NCBI RefSeq assembly: GCF_029428875.1
Contig: NZ_JAJSOO010000001.1
Location: forward strand, 5,862,501-5,926,500
Source of the DNA: Streptomyces sp. JH34
Lineage (GTDB): Bacteria; Actinomycetota; Actinomycetes; Streptomycetales; Streptomycetaceae
Reading direction: 5' to 3'
DNA: 64,000 nucleotides
Position 1 is the stretch's first letter. Each line of letters starts with the position of its first letter. Made by a program: the position numbers and the translations under genes. The notes below the pieces were generated by a model that saw only the letters and a program-made list of their open reading frames with translations, was not told the origin of the DNA and ran no database searches. This document shows positions 37,467-45,427 of this stretch, one piece after another.

Positions 37467-38161
37467 CCGCAGGCCGCCGCCGACGCCCTGCGGGCCCGGA
37501 CCAGGAACGCCTCCACGCGCTCCCGGTCCGGCTCCGGCGGCAACGGGGAGCGGGCGGCGGCGGCGTCGCCCTCCTCGGCCAGGCGCGTCATCCGGCGTTC
37601 CACCTCGGGCCACGGGACCTCGCCCCGCTTCACCGCGAGCAGATCCTCGCGCGCGTCCCCGACGTCGATCCGCAGCTCGCCCGTCCTCAGCAGGTCCCGG
37701 CAGGATGCCATCAGCCGCAGCAGGTGCATGGCGTGCTTCCAGCGCGGAGCGCCGTGCACGCGGACGTCGGCCTCCAGCTTCCGCCGCTGCCCCAGGGCGT
37801 AGCGCACGAACGTCGCGTGGGCCGCGCGCGACAGGAAGGCCGGGCGCAGGGCGACGAGTTCACGGCCCGTGGCGTCGATCCGCTCCACGAGAGGCGAGTG
37901 CAGGCACTCCAGCACATTGGGGTTGGCCCGGAGCGCCAGCTCGCAGAAGCGCTCCAGCTCCCAGGAGAACTGCTCTTCCGCCGGTCCCTCCACGTGGGAC
38001 GGCGGCTTCGTGAAGCCCCAGAACAGCGGTGTGGGTGCGAGGAACACCCCCCGCCGGTCCGTGTCGCTGCCTTCCGTGGCCAGACCGAAGGCGCGGGAGC
38101 CCATCACGCAGGAGTAGACGGTGTGCTCCCGCACCAGCCGCGCGCCGTCAGGAGTGATCAT
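37463..38161 (-). CDS. YcgL-like nucleotidyltransferase
   Basis: A 232-residue protein with the nucleotidyltransferase fold signature VMGSRAFGLATEGSDTDRRGVF (residues ~19-40), followed by a helical half that pairs with the same family (ECLHSPLVERIDATGRELVAL, HAMHLLRLMASCRDLLRTGELR). It is paralogous to the gene facing it, with which it shares the palindromic CTAG for both stop codons. Start ATG 38161; the upstream region is crowded and contains the divergent DUF1304 promoter. Its substrate is unknown; the position next to NAD-salvage genes is the only hint. Confidence 0.85.
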   Translation of the reverse strand: MITPDGARLVREHTVYSCVMGSRAFGLATEGSDTDRRGVFLAPTPLFWGFTKPPSHVEGPAEEQFSWELERFCELALRANPNVLECLHSPLVERIDATGRELVALRPAFLSRAAHATFVRYALGQRRKLEADVRVHGAPRWKHAMHLLRLMASCRDLLRTGELRIDVGDAREDLLAVKRGEVPWPEVERRMTRLAEEGDAAAARSPLPPEPDRERVEAFLVRARRASAAACG

Positions 38162-38295
38162 GCGCGCGAGCGTACGCGCCCTGCACGAGCCGGATGCCGC
38201 CGCACTGCCTCGCGGTCCTCGAAGACCGTGCCGCCGCCGACCGGGATGGACGTCCTGGCCGGCTCACCGCCCCCGGACGGGTGGCGACCGGCCAC

Positions 38296-38317
38296 TTCCT
38301 GTACAGTCGTCCAGGAA
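38296..38317. promoter_or_regulatory. Inverted repeat upstream of the DUF1304 gene
   Basis: TTCCTG (38296-38301) and CAGGAA (38312-38317) form a perfect 6-bp inverted repeat with a 10-nt spacer, overlapping a TACAGT -10-like hexamer. It lies 23 nt before the DUF1304 ATG. The gene directly after DUF1304 encodes a TetR-type regulator, so this is a candidate operator. Confidence 0.45.
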
Positions 38318-38340
38318 ATATCGCAGCAGGAGGCCACACC

Positions 38341-38703
38341 ATGCAGACCGCCGCCCATGCGCTGGTCGCGCTCGTCGCGCTGATCCACGCCTACTTCCTG
38401 GTCCTGGAGATGTTCCTGTGGGACACCCCGCGCGGCCGCAAGGCGTTCGGCACCACCGAGGAGTTCGCCGCCCGGAGCGCCACGCTCGCCGCCAACCAGG
38501 GGCTCTACAACGGCTTCATGGCGGCGGGACTGGTCTGGGGCCTGATCGCCGCCGACCCCGTCGGGTACCAGGCCCAGATCTTCTTCCTGAGCTGCCTGGT
38601 CGTCGCGGGCGTGTACGGGGCGGCCACCGTCAGCCGCAGGATCCTCTACGCCCAGGCGGCGCCCGCGGCCCTCGCTCTCGCCCTCGTGCTGTCGGCGGGC
38701 TGA
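38341..38703 (+). CDS. DUF1304 membrane protein
   Basis: The 120-residue hydrophobic protein has about four helices and the DUF1304 features: HAYFLVLEMFLWDTPRGRKAFG and NQGLYNGFMAAGLVWGL. Function is unknown; homologues are small membrane proteins often next to regulators. ATG 38341 follows GCAGGAGG. The TetR-type gene starts 4 nt after its stop, so the pair is likely an operon with the repressor controlling it. Confidence 0.85.
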   Translation: MQTAAHALVALVALIHAYFLVLEMFLWDTPRGRKAFGTTEEFAARSATLAANQGLYNGFMAAGLVWGLIAADPVGYQAQIFFLSCLVVAGVYGAATVSRRILYAQAAPAALALALVLSAG

Positions 38704-38707
38704 GCGC

Positions 38708-39337
38708 GTGACGCCCGCGGTGACGGACGGCAGCCGCGACCCGAGGACCGCGCGCACCCGCGCCCGGCTGAGGGCCGCGCTGCTGGCGGCGTGCGAGGAA
38801 CAGCCTCCGGACCACGTCGCCGTCGCCGAGGTGGTGCGCCGCGCGGGCGTGGGACGGGCCACCTTCTACCTGCACTACGACGATCTGCACGCCCTCGCCC
38901 TGGACGCCTGCGCGGAGGTCGTACGGGAGGCGGTCGAGGCCCTGCACGCCTGGGACCGCACGCCGCCCGGCCCCGACGCCCCGCCGGAGGAACTCGTCGC
39001 CCTGCTCCGGGAGGTCCGTGCCGGTGCCGCCGTGTACCGGAGCCTGCTGGGACCCGGCGGCGGCCCCCTCGGCGAGCTGCTGCACCGGGAACTCCGCGTC
39101 CGGAGCCTCGACGAGCTCCGCCGCCGCCGGCCTTCCGGAAGCGGGCACGACCTGACCGCGAGCGCCGTGGCCGGACTCTTCACCGGTGTGCTCACCGACT
39201 GGGTCCACGACCGGACCGACGCCTCGCCGGAGCGGCTCGCCGGACAGGTCTGGCGGATGCTCCTCGCCGTGCACGCCGCCTCCGCGTCTCACGGACAGAG
39301 CACGGTCACCGGCGGTGCCTCCGCCCCTCTAGGCTGA
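38708..39337 (+). CDS. TetR family transcriptional regulator
   Basis: A 209-residue TetR-type protein. The N-terminal helix-turn-helix (ALLAACEEQPPDHVAVAEVVRRAGVGRATFYLHYDDLHALALD) is clear and the C-terminal ligand domain is of the TetR_C type. The GTG at 38708 sits 4 nt after the DUF1304 stop. The likely target is its own operon, with a palindrome at 38296-38317. Confidence 0.88.
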   Translation: MTPAVTDGSRDPRTARTRARLRAALLAACEEQPPDHVAVAEVVRRAGVGRATFYLHYDDLHALALDACAEVVREAVEALHAWDRTPPGPDAPPEELVALLREVRAGAAVYRSLLGPGGGPLGELLHRELRVRSLDELRRRRPSGSGHDLTASAVAGLFTGVLTDWVHDRTDASPERLAGQVWRMLLAVHAASASHGQSTVTGGASAPLG

Positions 39338-39372
39338 AAGGGCACGCAGCACGAGGCGACAAGGGGTACGAC

Positions 39373-39735
39373 GTGGCGGTACGAGCAGTCCGTGGAGCCG
39401 TCCAGCTCGATCGGGACGAAGCCGGGCACATGGACGAGCGGGTGAGCGAACTCCTCACCGCGGTCCTGGAGCGCAACCAGCTCGTCGCCGACGACCTGAT
39501 CAGCGTCTGGTTCACCGCCACCCCCGACCTGCACAGCGATTTCCCGGCCGCCGCCGCCCGGGGCCTCGGCATCGTCGACGTACCGCTGATCTGCGCCCAG
39601 GAGCTCGACATCACGGGCGCCATGCCCCGTGTGGTCCGCATAATGGCCCACGTCGAGACGTACCTCTCCAAAGCGGAGATCAGCCACGTCTACCTCGGCG
39701 CCACCGGCGCCCTCCGCAAGGACATCGCCCAGTGA
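39373..39735 (+). CDS. aroH: Chorismate mutase, AroH type
   Basis: The 120-residue protein is the AroH (trimeric, Bacillus-type) chorismate mutase: VRAVRGAVQLDRDEAGHMDERVSELL, the catalytic Arg region NQLVADDLISVWFTATPDL and the C-terminal segment EISHVYLGATGALRKDIAQ. It makes prephenate for tyrosine/phenylalanine. GTG 39373 has AAGGGG 6 nt upstream. It overlaps tyrA by 4 nt. Confidence 0.93.
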   Translation: MAVRAVRGAVQLDRDEAGHMDERVSELLTAVLERNQLVADDLISVWFTATPDLHSDFPAAAARGLGIVDVPLICAQELDITGAMPRVVRIMAHVETYLSKAEISHVYLGATGALRKDIAQ

Positions 39736-40817
39736 GAACAGCCCTCGTCATCGGCACCGGCCTGGTCGGCACCTCCGCCGCCCTCGCCCTCGCGGGGCGC
39801 GGTGTCCACGTGCACCTGGTCGACCGTGACCCTGCGTCCGCGCACACCGCCGCCGCGCTGGGCGCCGGCACCGGCGAGGCGCCCGAAGGTCCTGTCGACC
39901 TGGCCGTCGTCGCCGTACCGCCCGCCCACACCGCGGCCGTGCTCGCCACGGCCATGCGCGACGGCGCCGCCCGGGCCTACCTCGACGTCGCGAGCGTCAA
40001 GGGCGGCCCGCGCCGTGAGCTGGAGGCGCTCGGCGTCGACCTCACGCCGTACATCGGCACGCACCCCATGGCGGGCAAGGAGCGCTCGGGTCCGCTCGCC
40101 GCCACCGCCGACCTCTTCGAGGGCCGCCCCTGGGTCCTCACACCGACGCGGGAGACCGACACCGAGGTCCTGAACCTCGCCCTGGAACTGGTCGCGCTCT
40201 GCCGGGCCGTCCCGGTCGTCATGGACGCCGACGCCCACGACCGTGCCGTCGCCCTCGTCTCCCACACCCCGCAGCTGATCTCCTCGATGGTCGCCGCCCG
40301 GCTGGAGGAGGCCGACGAGACCGCCGTACGCCTGTGCGGCCAGGGGATCAGGGACGTCACCCGCATCGCGGCCTCCGACCCCCGGATGTGGGTGGAGATC
40401 CTCTCCGCCAACCCCGGCCCGGTCGCCGACGTGCTCGCGGGCGTCGCCACCGACCTGGACGAGACGGTCCGGGCCCTGCGCGGCCTGCAGTCAGCCGACG
40501 AGGACAAGCGCCGCACGGGCACCGAGGGCATCGAGGACGTCCTGCGCCGCGGCAACGCGGGCCGGGTCAGGGTCCCCGGCAAGCACGGCGCCGCCCCGGC
40601 GTCGTACGAGGTCGTCGCCGTGCTCATCAGCGACCGGCCCGGCGAGCTCGCGGCGATCTTCGCCGACGCGGGGCGGGCGGGGGTCAACATCGAGGACGTG
40701 CGCATCGAGCACGCCACCGGTCAGCAGGCAGGACTCGTCCAGCTGATGGTCGAGCCGAGCGCCGCGCCCGCCCTGAGCGCGGCCCTCGCCGAGCGCGGCT
40801 GGTCGATCCGCGCCTGA
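39732..40817 (+). CDS. tyrA: Prephenate dehydrogenase with ACT domain
   Basis: The 361-residue enzyme converts prephenate to 4-hydroxyphenylpyruvate with NAD(P). N-terminal Rossmann loop GTGLVGTS (8-15), then the active-site histidine in GTHPMAGKERSGP, and a C-terminal ACT domain (VVAVLISDRPGELAAIFADAGRAGVNIEDVRIEH) for tyrosine feedback. GTG 39732 overlaps the aroH stop; the mutase and dehydrogenase are thus translationally coupled. Confidence 0.94.
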   Translation: MRTALVIGTGLVGTSAALALAGRGVHVHLVDRDPASAHTAAALGAGTGEAPEGPVDLAVVAVPPAHTAAVLATAMRDGAARAYLDVASVKGGPRRELEALGVDLTPYIGTHPMAGKERSGPLAATADLFEGRPWVLTPTRETDTEVLNLALELVALCRAVPVVMDADAHDRAVALVSHTPQLISSMVAARLEEADETAVRLCGQGIRDVTRIAASDPRMWVEILSANPGPVADVLAGVATDLDETVRALRGLQSADEDKRRTGTEGIEDVLRRGNAGRVRVPGKHGAAPASYEVVAVLISDRPGELAAIFADAGRAGVNIEDVRIEHATGQQAGLVQLMVEPSAAPALSAALAERGWSIRA

Positions 40818-40939
40818 GGGGCCCGGGAACGGCCCGGAGACAGGGGTGCAAAGCCGCTTCGCACACTCGGTAACCTTGGGGGAGGCCGTCCCATGGCCCG
40901 CTCCGCCCGTCCCCGTGTACCAGGAAGGTGTCCACCACC

Positions 40940-41644
40940 GTGGAAACCGCAAGCGCCGCCGCCCGGACCGCCCCGGCCGCAGTGATCGTCGCCATAGACG
41001 GCCCCTCCGGCACCGGCAAGTCGAGCACCTCCAAGGCCGTCGCCGCGCAGCTCGGCCTGAGCTACCTGGACACCGGCGCGCAGTACCGGGCCATCACGTG
41101 GTGGATGCTGAACAACGGCATCGACGTGTCGGACGCGGCGGAGATCGCCACGGCCGCCGCCAAGCCGGTCATCGTCTCCGGCACGGACCCGTCCGCCCCG
41201 ACGATCACCGTCGACGGCGAGGACGCCTCCGGTCCGATCCGCACCCAGGAGGTCACCTCCAAGGTCAGCGCCGTCAGCGCCGTTCCCGAGGTGCGCGCCC
41301 TGATCACCGAGCTGCAGCGGACCATCGCCACGGAGGCCGAGCACGGCATCGTCGTGGAGGGCCGCGACATCGGCACGACCGTGCTGCCCGACGCCGACAT
41401 CAAGATCTTCCTGACCGCCTCCCCGGAGGCGCGCGCCGCCCGCCGCAGCGGCGAGGTCAAGGGATCCGACCTCGCCGCGACCCGGGAGGCGCTGATCAAG
41501 CGCGACGCCGCCGACTCCGGCCGCAAGACCTCGCCGCTGGCCAAGGCCGGGGACGCCGTCGAGGTGGACACCACCGACCTGACCCTCACGCAGGTCATCG
41601 AGTGCGTCGTCACCCTCGTCGGGGAGAAGCAGGCCGCGAAGTGA
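40940..41644 (+). CDS. cmk: Cytidylate kinase
   Basis: Phosphorylates CMP and dCMP. The product (234 residues) has the P-loop AIDGPSGTGKSSTSKAVA, substrate region LSYLDTGAQYRAITW and the lid VEGRDIGTTVLPDADIKIFLTASPEARAARR. I choose the GTG at 40940 because AGGAAGG ends 11 nt upstream; the GTG at 40928 overlaps that site. The acyltransferase gene overlaps its stop by 4 nt. Confidence 0.94.
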   Translation: METASAAARTAPAAVIVAIDGPSGTGKSSTSKAVAAQLGLSYLDTGAQYRAITWWMLNNGIDVSDAAEIATAAAKPVIVSGTDPSAPTITVDGEDASGPIRTQEVTSKVSAVSAVPEVRALITELQRTIATEAEHGIVVEGRDIGTTVLPDADIKIFLTASPEARAARRSGEVKGSDLAATREALIKRDAADSGRKTSPLAKAGDAVEVDTTDLTLTQVIECVVTLVGEKQAAK

Positions 41645-42300
41645 CCGAAGCCACTGCCGCGCCGACGCTGCGCGGAGCGGCCGTCGGGCGCGGGATCGGC
41701 ATCGGGCTCATGTACGGGCTGTTCAAGCCCCGTGTGCTCGGCGCGTGGCGCGTCCCCACCGCGGGACCCGTCATACTCGCGGTGAACCACGCGCACAACC
41801 TCGACGGACCGATGCTGATGGGCACCGCGCCCCGGCCCGTCCACTTCCTGATCAAGAAAGAGGCGTTCGTCGGCCCCCTCGACCCGTTCCTGCGCGGAAT
41901 CGGGCAGCTGAAGGTGGACCGTACGACCGTCGACCGCAACGCCATCACGCAGGCACTCGGCGTGCTGGACGACGGCGGGGTCCTCGGGATCTTCCCCGAG
42001 GGCACCAGGGGCGAGGGCGACTTCGCCTCCCTGCGCGCGGGGCTGGCGTACTTCGCGGTGCGCGGAGGGGCGCCGATCGTCCCCGTCGCGGTCCTGGGAA
42101 GCACGGAACGCCGCGGACGGTTGATATCGGCACTGCCTCCGCTGCGCAGCCGGGTCGACGTCGTCTTCGGCGACGCCTTCCAGGCCGGTGACGGCAGCGG
42201 GCGGCGGACCAGGAAGGCGCTGGACGAGGCGACGCTGCGCATCCAGAGTGAGCTGACCGCTCACCTGAGGAACGCCAGGCGTCTCACCGGACGCCTGTGA
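41641..42300 (+). CDS. 1-acylglycerol-3-phosphate acyltransferase-like protein
   Basis: A 219-residue PlsC-family protein. The catalytic H-x4-D is in VNHAHNLDGPML, the substrate motif FPEGTRGEG and the VPVAVLGS segment. It would acylate lysophosphatidate. It is small, with little N-terminal membrane anchor beyond the first ~30 residues. GTG 41641 overlaps the cmk stop; der follows 63 nt downstream, giving the conserved cmk-plsC-der order. Confidence 0.9.
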   Translation: MTEATAAPTLRGAAVGRGIGIGLMYGLFKPRVLGAWRVPTAGPVILAVNHAHNLDGPMLMGTAPRPVHFLIKKEAFVGPLDPFLRGIGQLKVDRTTVDRNAITQALGVLDDGGVLGIFPEGTRGEGDFASLRAGLAYFAVRGGAPIVPVAVLGSTERRGRLISALPPLRSRVDVVFGDAFQAGDGSGRRTRKALDEATLRIQSELTAHLRNARRLTGRL

Positions 42301-42363
42301 CACTTGAGTAGTGGGCCGCGCGATCGTGGCCCATCGATGATGATGCAAAGAGGAACGGACTTC

Positions 42364-43833
42364 ATGAACGACCAGATTCACTCCGGCGGCTCGGACCACG
42401 AGCACGGAGCACTTGGCGATGCCGAGTACGCGGAGTTCATGGAGCTCGCCGCGCAGGAGGGGTTCGACCCCGAGGAGGTCGAGGGCGCGATCGGTGAGGC
42501 CGGTCACGGACCGCTTCCCGTGCTCGCCGTCGTCGGCCGCCCGAACGTCGGCAAGTCGACCCTGGTGAACCGGATCATCGGCCGCCGCGAGGCCGTCGTC
42601 CAGGACAAGCCCGGCGTCACCCGCGACCGCGTCAGCTACGAGGCCGAGTGGGCCGGCCGCCGCTTCAAGGTCGTCGACACCGGCGGCTGGGAGCAGGACG
42701 TGCTCGGCCTCGACGCGTCCGTCGCCGCCCAGGCCGAGTACGCCATCGAGACGGCCGACGCCGTCGTCTTCGTGGTCGACGCCACCGTCGGCGCCACCGA
42801 CACCGACGAGGCCGTCGTCAAGCTGCTGCGCCGGGCCGGCAAGCCCGTCGTCCTGTGCGCCAACAAGGTCGACGGACAGAGCGGCGAGGCCGACGCCACC
42901 GCGCTCTGGTCGCTCGGCCTCGGCGAGCCGCACCCGGTGTCCTCCCTGCACGGCCGCGGCACCGGCGACATGCTGGACGCCGTCCTGGAGGCCCTGCCCG
43001 AGGCCCCGGCCCAGACCTTCGGCACCGCGCTGGGCGGCCCGCGCCGCATCGCGCTCATCGGCCGCCCGAACGTCGGCAAGTCCTCCCTGCTGAACAAGGT
43101 CGCCGGTGAGGACCGTGTCGTCGTCAACGCCCTGGCAGGCACCACCCGCGACCCCGTCGACGAGCTGATCAACCTCGGCGGCATCACCTGGAAGTTCATC
43201 GACACGGCCGGCATCCGCCGCAAGGTCCACCTCCAGGAGGGCGCGGACTACTACGCCTCGCTGCGCACCGCGGCCGCCGTCGAGAAGGCCGAGGTCGCCG
43301 TCATCCTGATCGACTCCAGCGAGTCCATCAGCGTCCAGGACCAGCGGATCGTCACCATGGCCGTGGAAGCGGGCCGTGCCATCGTGATCGCCTTCAACAA
43401 GTGGGACACCCTCGACGAGGAGCGCCGCTACTACCTCGAGCGCGAGATCGACACGGAGCTCGCGCAGGTCGCCTGGGCGCCGCGCGTCAACGTCTCGGCC
43501 GTCACCGGCCGGCACATGGAGAAGCTGGTACCGGCGATCGAGACCGCGATCGAGGGCTGGGAGACCCGTGTCCCCACCGGCCGGCTGAACGCCTTCCTCG
43601 GAGAGATCGTCGCCTCCCACCCGCACCCGGTACGCGGCGGCAAGCAGCCCCGCATCCTGTTCGGCACCCAGGCGGGCACCAAGCCGCCGCGGTTCGTCCT
43701 CTTCGCGTCCGGCTTCCTGGAGCACGGCTACCGCCGCTTCGTCGAACGCCGTCTGCGTGAGGAGTTCGGCTTCGAGGGCACCCCGCTGCACATCTCGGTG
43801 CGCGTGCGCGAGAAGCGCGGCCGCAAGAAGTAG
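42364..43833 (+). CDS. der: Ribosome-assembly GTPase Der (EngA)
   Basis: Der has two tandem GTPase domains and acts in 50S maturation. The 489-residue protein shows GRPNVGKST twice (near residues 59 and 234), DTGGW and DTAGI switch motifs, NKVDG and NKWDT and the KH-like C-terminal domain ending REKRGRKK. An acidic ~50-residue N-terminal extension precedes domain 1, common in actinobacteria. ATG 42364 with AGAGGAA upstream. Confidence 0.96.
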   Translation: MNDQIHSGGSDHEHGALGDAEYAEFMELAAQEGFDPEEVEGAIGEAGHGPLPVLAVVGRPNVGKSTLVNRIIGRREAVVQDKPGVTRDRVSYEAEWAGRRFKVVDTGGWEQDVLGLDASVAAQAEYAIETADAVVFVVDATVGATDTDEAVVKLLRRAGKPVVLCANKVDGQSGEADATALWSLGLGEPHPVSSLHGRGTGDMLDAVLEALPEAPAQTFGTALGGPRRIALIGRPNVGKSSLLNKVAGEDRVVVNALAGTTRDPVDELINLGGITWKFIDTAGIRRKVHLQEGADYYASLRTAAAVEKAEVAVILIDSSESISVQDQRIVTMAVEAGRAIVIAFNKWDTLDEERRYYLEREIDTELAQVAWAPRVNVSAVTGRHMEKLVPAIETAIEGWETRVPTGRLNAFLGEIVASHPHPVRGGKQPRILFGTQAGTKPPRFVLFASGFLEHGYRRFVERRLREEFGFEGTPLHISVRVREKRGRKK

Positions 43834-43838
43834 TCCGG

Positions 43839-43899
43839 CGGCACGGCGAAGCCCCGGACCATCCGCTCCTCGTGGATGGTCCGGGGCTTCGCCGTGCCG
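43839..43899. terminator. der terminator: 26-bp perfect hairpin
   Basis: A perfect 26-bp stem (arm starting CGGCACGGCGAAGCCCCGG, 43839-43864, with 43874-43899) and a 9-nt loop lie just after the der stop and before the convergent small gene, so it serves both directions. No T run is present. Confidence 0.88.
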
Positions 43900-43900
43900 C

Positions 43901-44344
43901 TCAGGCGTCCGTGGCACCGGGCGGCAGCGCCGCGGGCCGGGCGCGCCCCGCGTGCCGTCCCACGCGCTGCCAGGACCCGGGATTGGCACCGCCGCCAGAG
44001 CCGTGGCTTCCCTGGGCGTTCGCCGCCGTACGACTGCTCAGTGGTGCACGGCTGCCGAACATCCCGATGCCGAACGTTCTGAAGCCGAGATTCTCCTCAC
44101 CGGTGCGGTCCCCGGGAAGCGCCCGGAACGATCGCCTGTACTCGGAGTACAGAGCGTCGTAGATCGGGGTGTGGGACCTGCCGCCCGAGGGGTCCTGCGA
44201 CGGACGCATGGCAGGAATCGGGGTCTGCTGCTGGCGAGAAGGGTCGTATGAGTGCACGTAGGTGCCAACGACCTCACCGCCCGTCGGATGCGGGCCGGAC
44301 GGAGAAATCGCTGTTCGGCGGGCGGAGGAGGGCGGCACGGACAC
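43901..44344 (-). CDS. Hypothetical protein
   Basis: A 147-residue hydrophilic protein of unknown function, Gly/Ser/Pro-rich at both ends. The middle (SHTPIYDALYSEYRRSFRALPGD) may fold into a helix. It begins with the GTG at 44344, 2 nt after the stop of the preceding minus-strand gene, so the two are an operon. The N-terminal ~25 residues may not be translated if GTG at the VGTYVHSYD segment is used. Its 3' end meets the der hairpin. Confidence 0.6.
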   Translation of the reverse strand: MSVPPSSARRTAISPSGPHPTGGEVVGTYVHSYDPSRQQQTPIPAMRPSQDPSGGRSHTPIYDALYSEYRRSFRALPGDRTGEENLGFRTFGIGMFGSRAPLSSRTAANAQGSHGSGGGANPGSWQRVGRHAGRARPAALPPGATDA

Positions 44345-44346
44345 GC

Positions 44347-45177
44347 TCAGGTCCCGGCGAGCGGCATCGTCGCGGCGACCAGCAGTCCGTTGACCGCGGC
44401 CTTGTCGAGCGCGTCACGGAGCAGGTCCTCGCGCGGCTGCTGGCCGATGGAACCGGCCGGCGCGGCGAAGACCAGCACGCTCTGCGACTTGTTGGCGGCG
44501 GTCCTCCAGCCCTCGGTGACCTGGAGCGGCTGGTGCGCCTGCCACCAGGCGACGGGGCTTCCGCCACCGGCGCCCGGCTGCAGGACCGCGTGCAGTTGGC
44601 CCATGGCGAGAAGGACCGACCAGCCGGGGAGAACACCGGGCAGACGGTTCAGATGAGGCGTGGGCAGGAAGCCCTGCTCCAGCAGGAGCTGGAGGAACTG
44701 GTCGCCCCCGCTGCCGTCCGTGCCGGGCCGGGCGATCGGCCCGGTCGGTTCGACGACCAGGGCCGGGCGGAGGTCGTCCTCGATCAGGACGAGACCGCTG
44801 GTGATGCCGAGGACGGCCTGTTCGGGCATGAGGCCCTCCGGATTCTGTGGCTCGCTGCCGGTGATGGACCGCACCGCGCCCTGGAGCTGGTCCTCCGCGA
44901 CCTGGACGACCTGCGAGGGGATGCAGGTCGCGTGGGCGAAGGCGAGCACGGCGGTCTCCTCGCCCACGAACAGCACCGTGCTGGTGCGTTCCTGGTCGGA
45001 ATCGCCGGGGGTGCGGCACGAGGTGCAGTCGTAACTGCCTGGGGCACTGTCGCCGACGAGCAGCCGGTCGGCTTCGGCATCGCCGATCTCGGCGCGTACG
45101 TCCTCGCTGACGTCGAGCATGCGCGGCACGGGTGGCTCCTCGGACTCGGTGCGTGAGCCGGGCGGTTCCCGGCTCAT
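44347..45177 (-). CDS. Hypothetical protein with CxxC
   Basis: A 276-residue protein of unknown family. Visible features: an acidic N-terminal region (EDVRAEIGDAEADRLLVGD), a YDCTSCRT pair of cysteines, VLFVGEETAVLAFAHATCIPSQVV, and hydrophobic strands (AVLGITSGLVLIEDDLRPALVV) that look like an alpha/beta fold. The ATG at 45177 is used; the open frame runs further upstream. Codon use is normal for the window. Confidence 0.65.
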   Translation of the reverse strand: MSREPPGSRTESEEPPVPRMLDVSEDVRAEIGDAEADRLLVGDSAPGSYDCTSCRTPGDSDQERTSTVLFVGEETAVLAFAHATCIPSQVVQVAEDQLQGAVRSITGSEPQNPEGLMPEQAVLGITSGLVLIEDDLRPALVVEPTGPIARPGTDGSGGDQFLQLLLEQGFLPTPHLNRLPGVLPGWSVLLAMGQLHAVLQPGAGGGSPVAWWQAHQPLQVTEGWRTAANKSQSVLVFAAPAGSIGQQPREDLLRDALDKAAVNGLLVAATMPLAGT

Positions 45178-45427
45178 CAAGACAACGGAAGACCGGGGGC
45201 CGGGGTCACGCGCGAATCGGGAGATCGGGCGCCGGAGCCGGCAACCCGGTGGACCGGAAGGCAGCCGCGACGATACGGAGTTCATCATTCCGCACAATGA
45301 CCCCTTTTACGACGGCGCCAGTTCGAAACGTCACGGGCTCGTGCGACTCCTGTGCGAATGCTGTGTCGTGTCCTGACGCCGCGTAAGGTCCGTTGCAGAC
45401 CAGTCGAACAGGGGAAACGACTACGCA

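Noticed and set aside
41062-43989. 975-residue minus-strand frame across cmk, acyltransferase and der
   Set aside because: Shadow of three well-supported overlapping + strand genes; composition is not protein-like.
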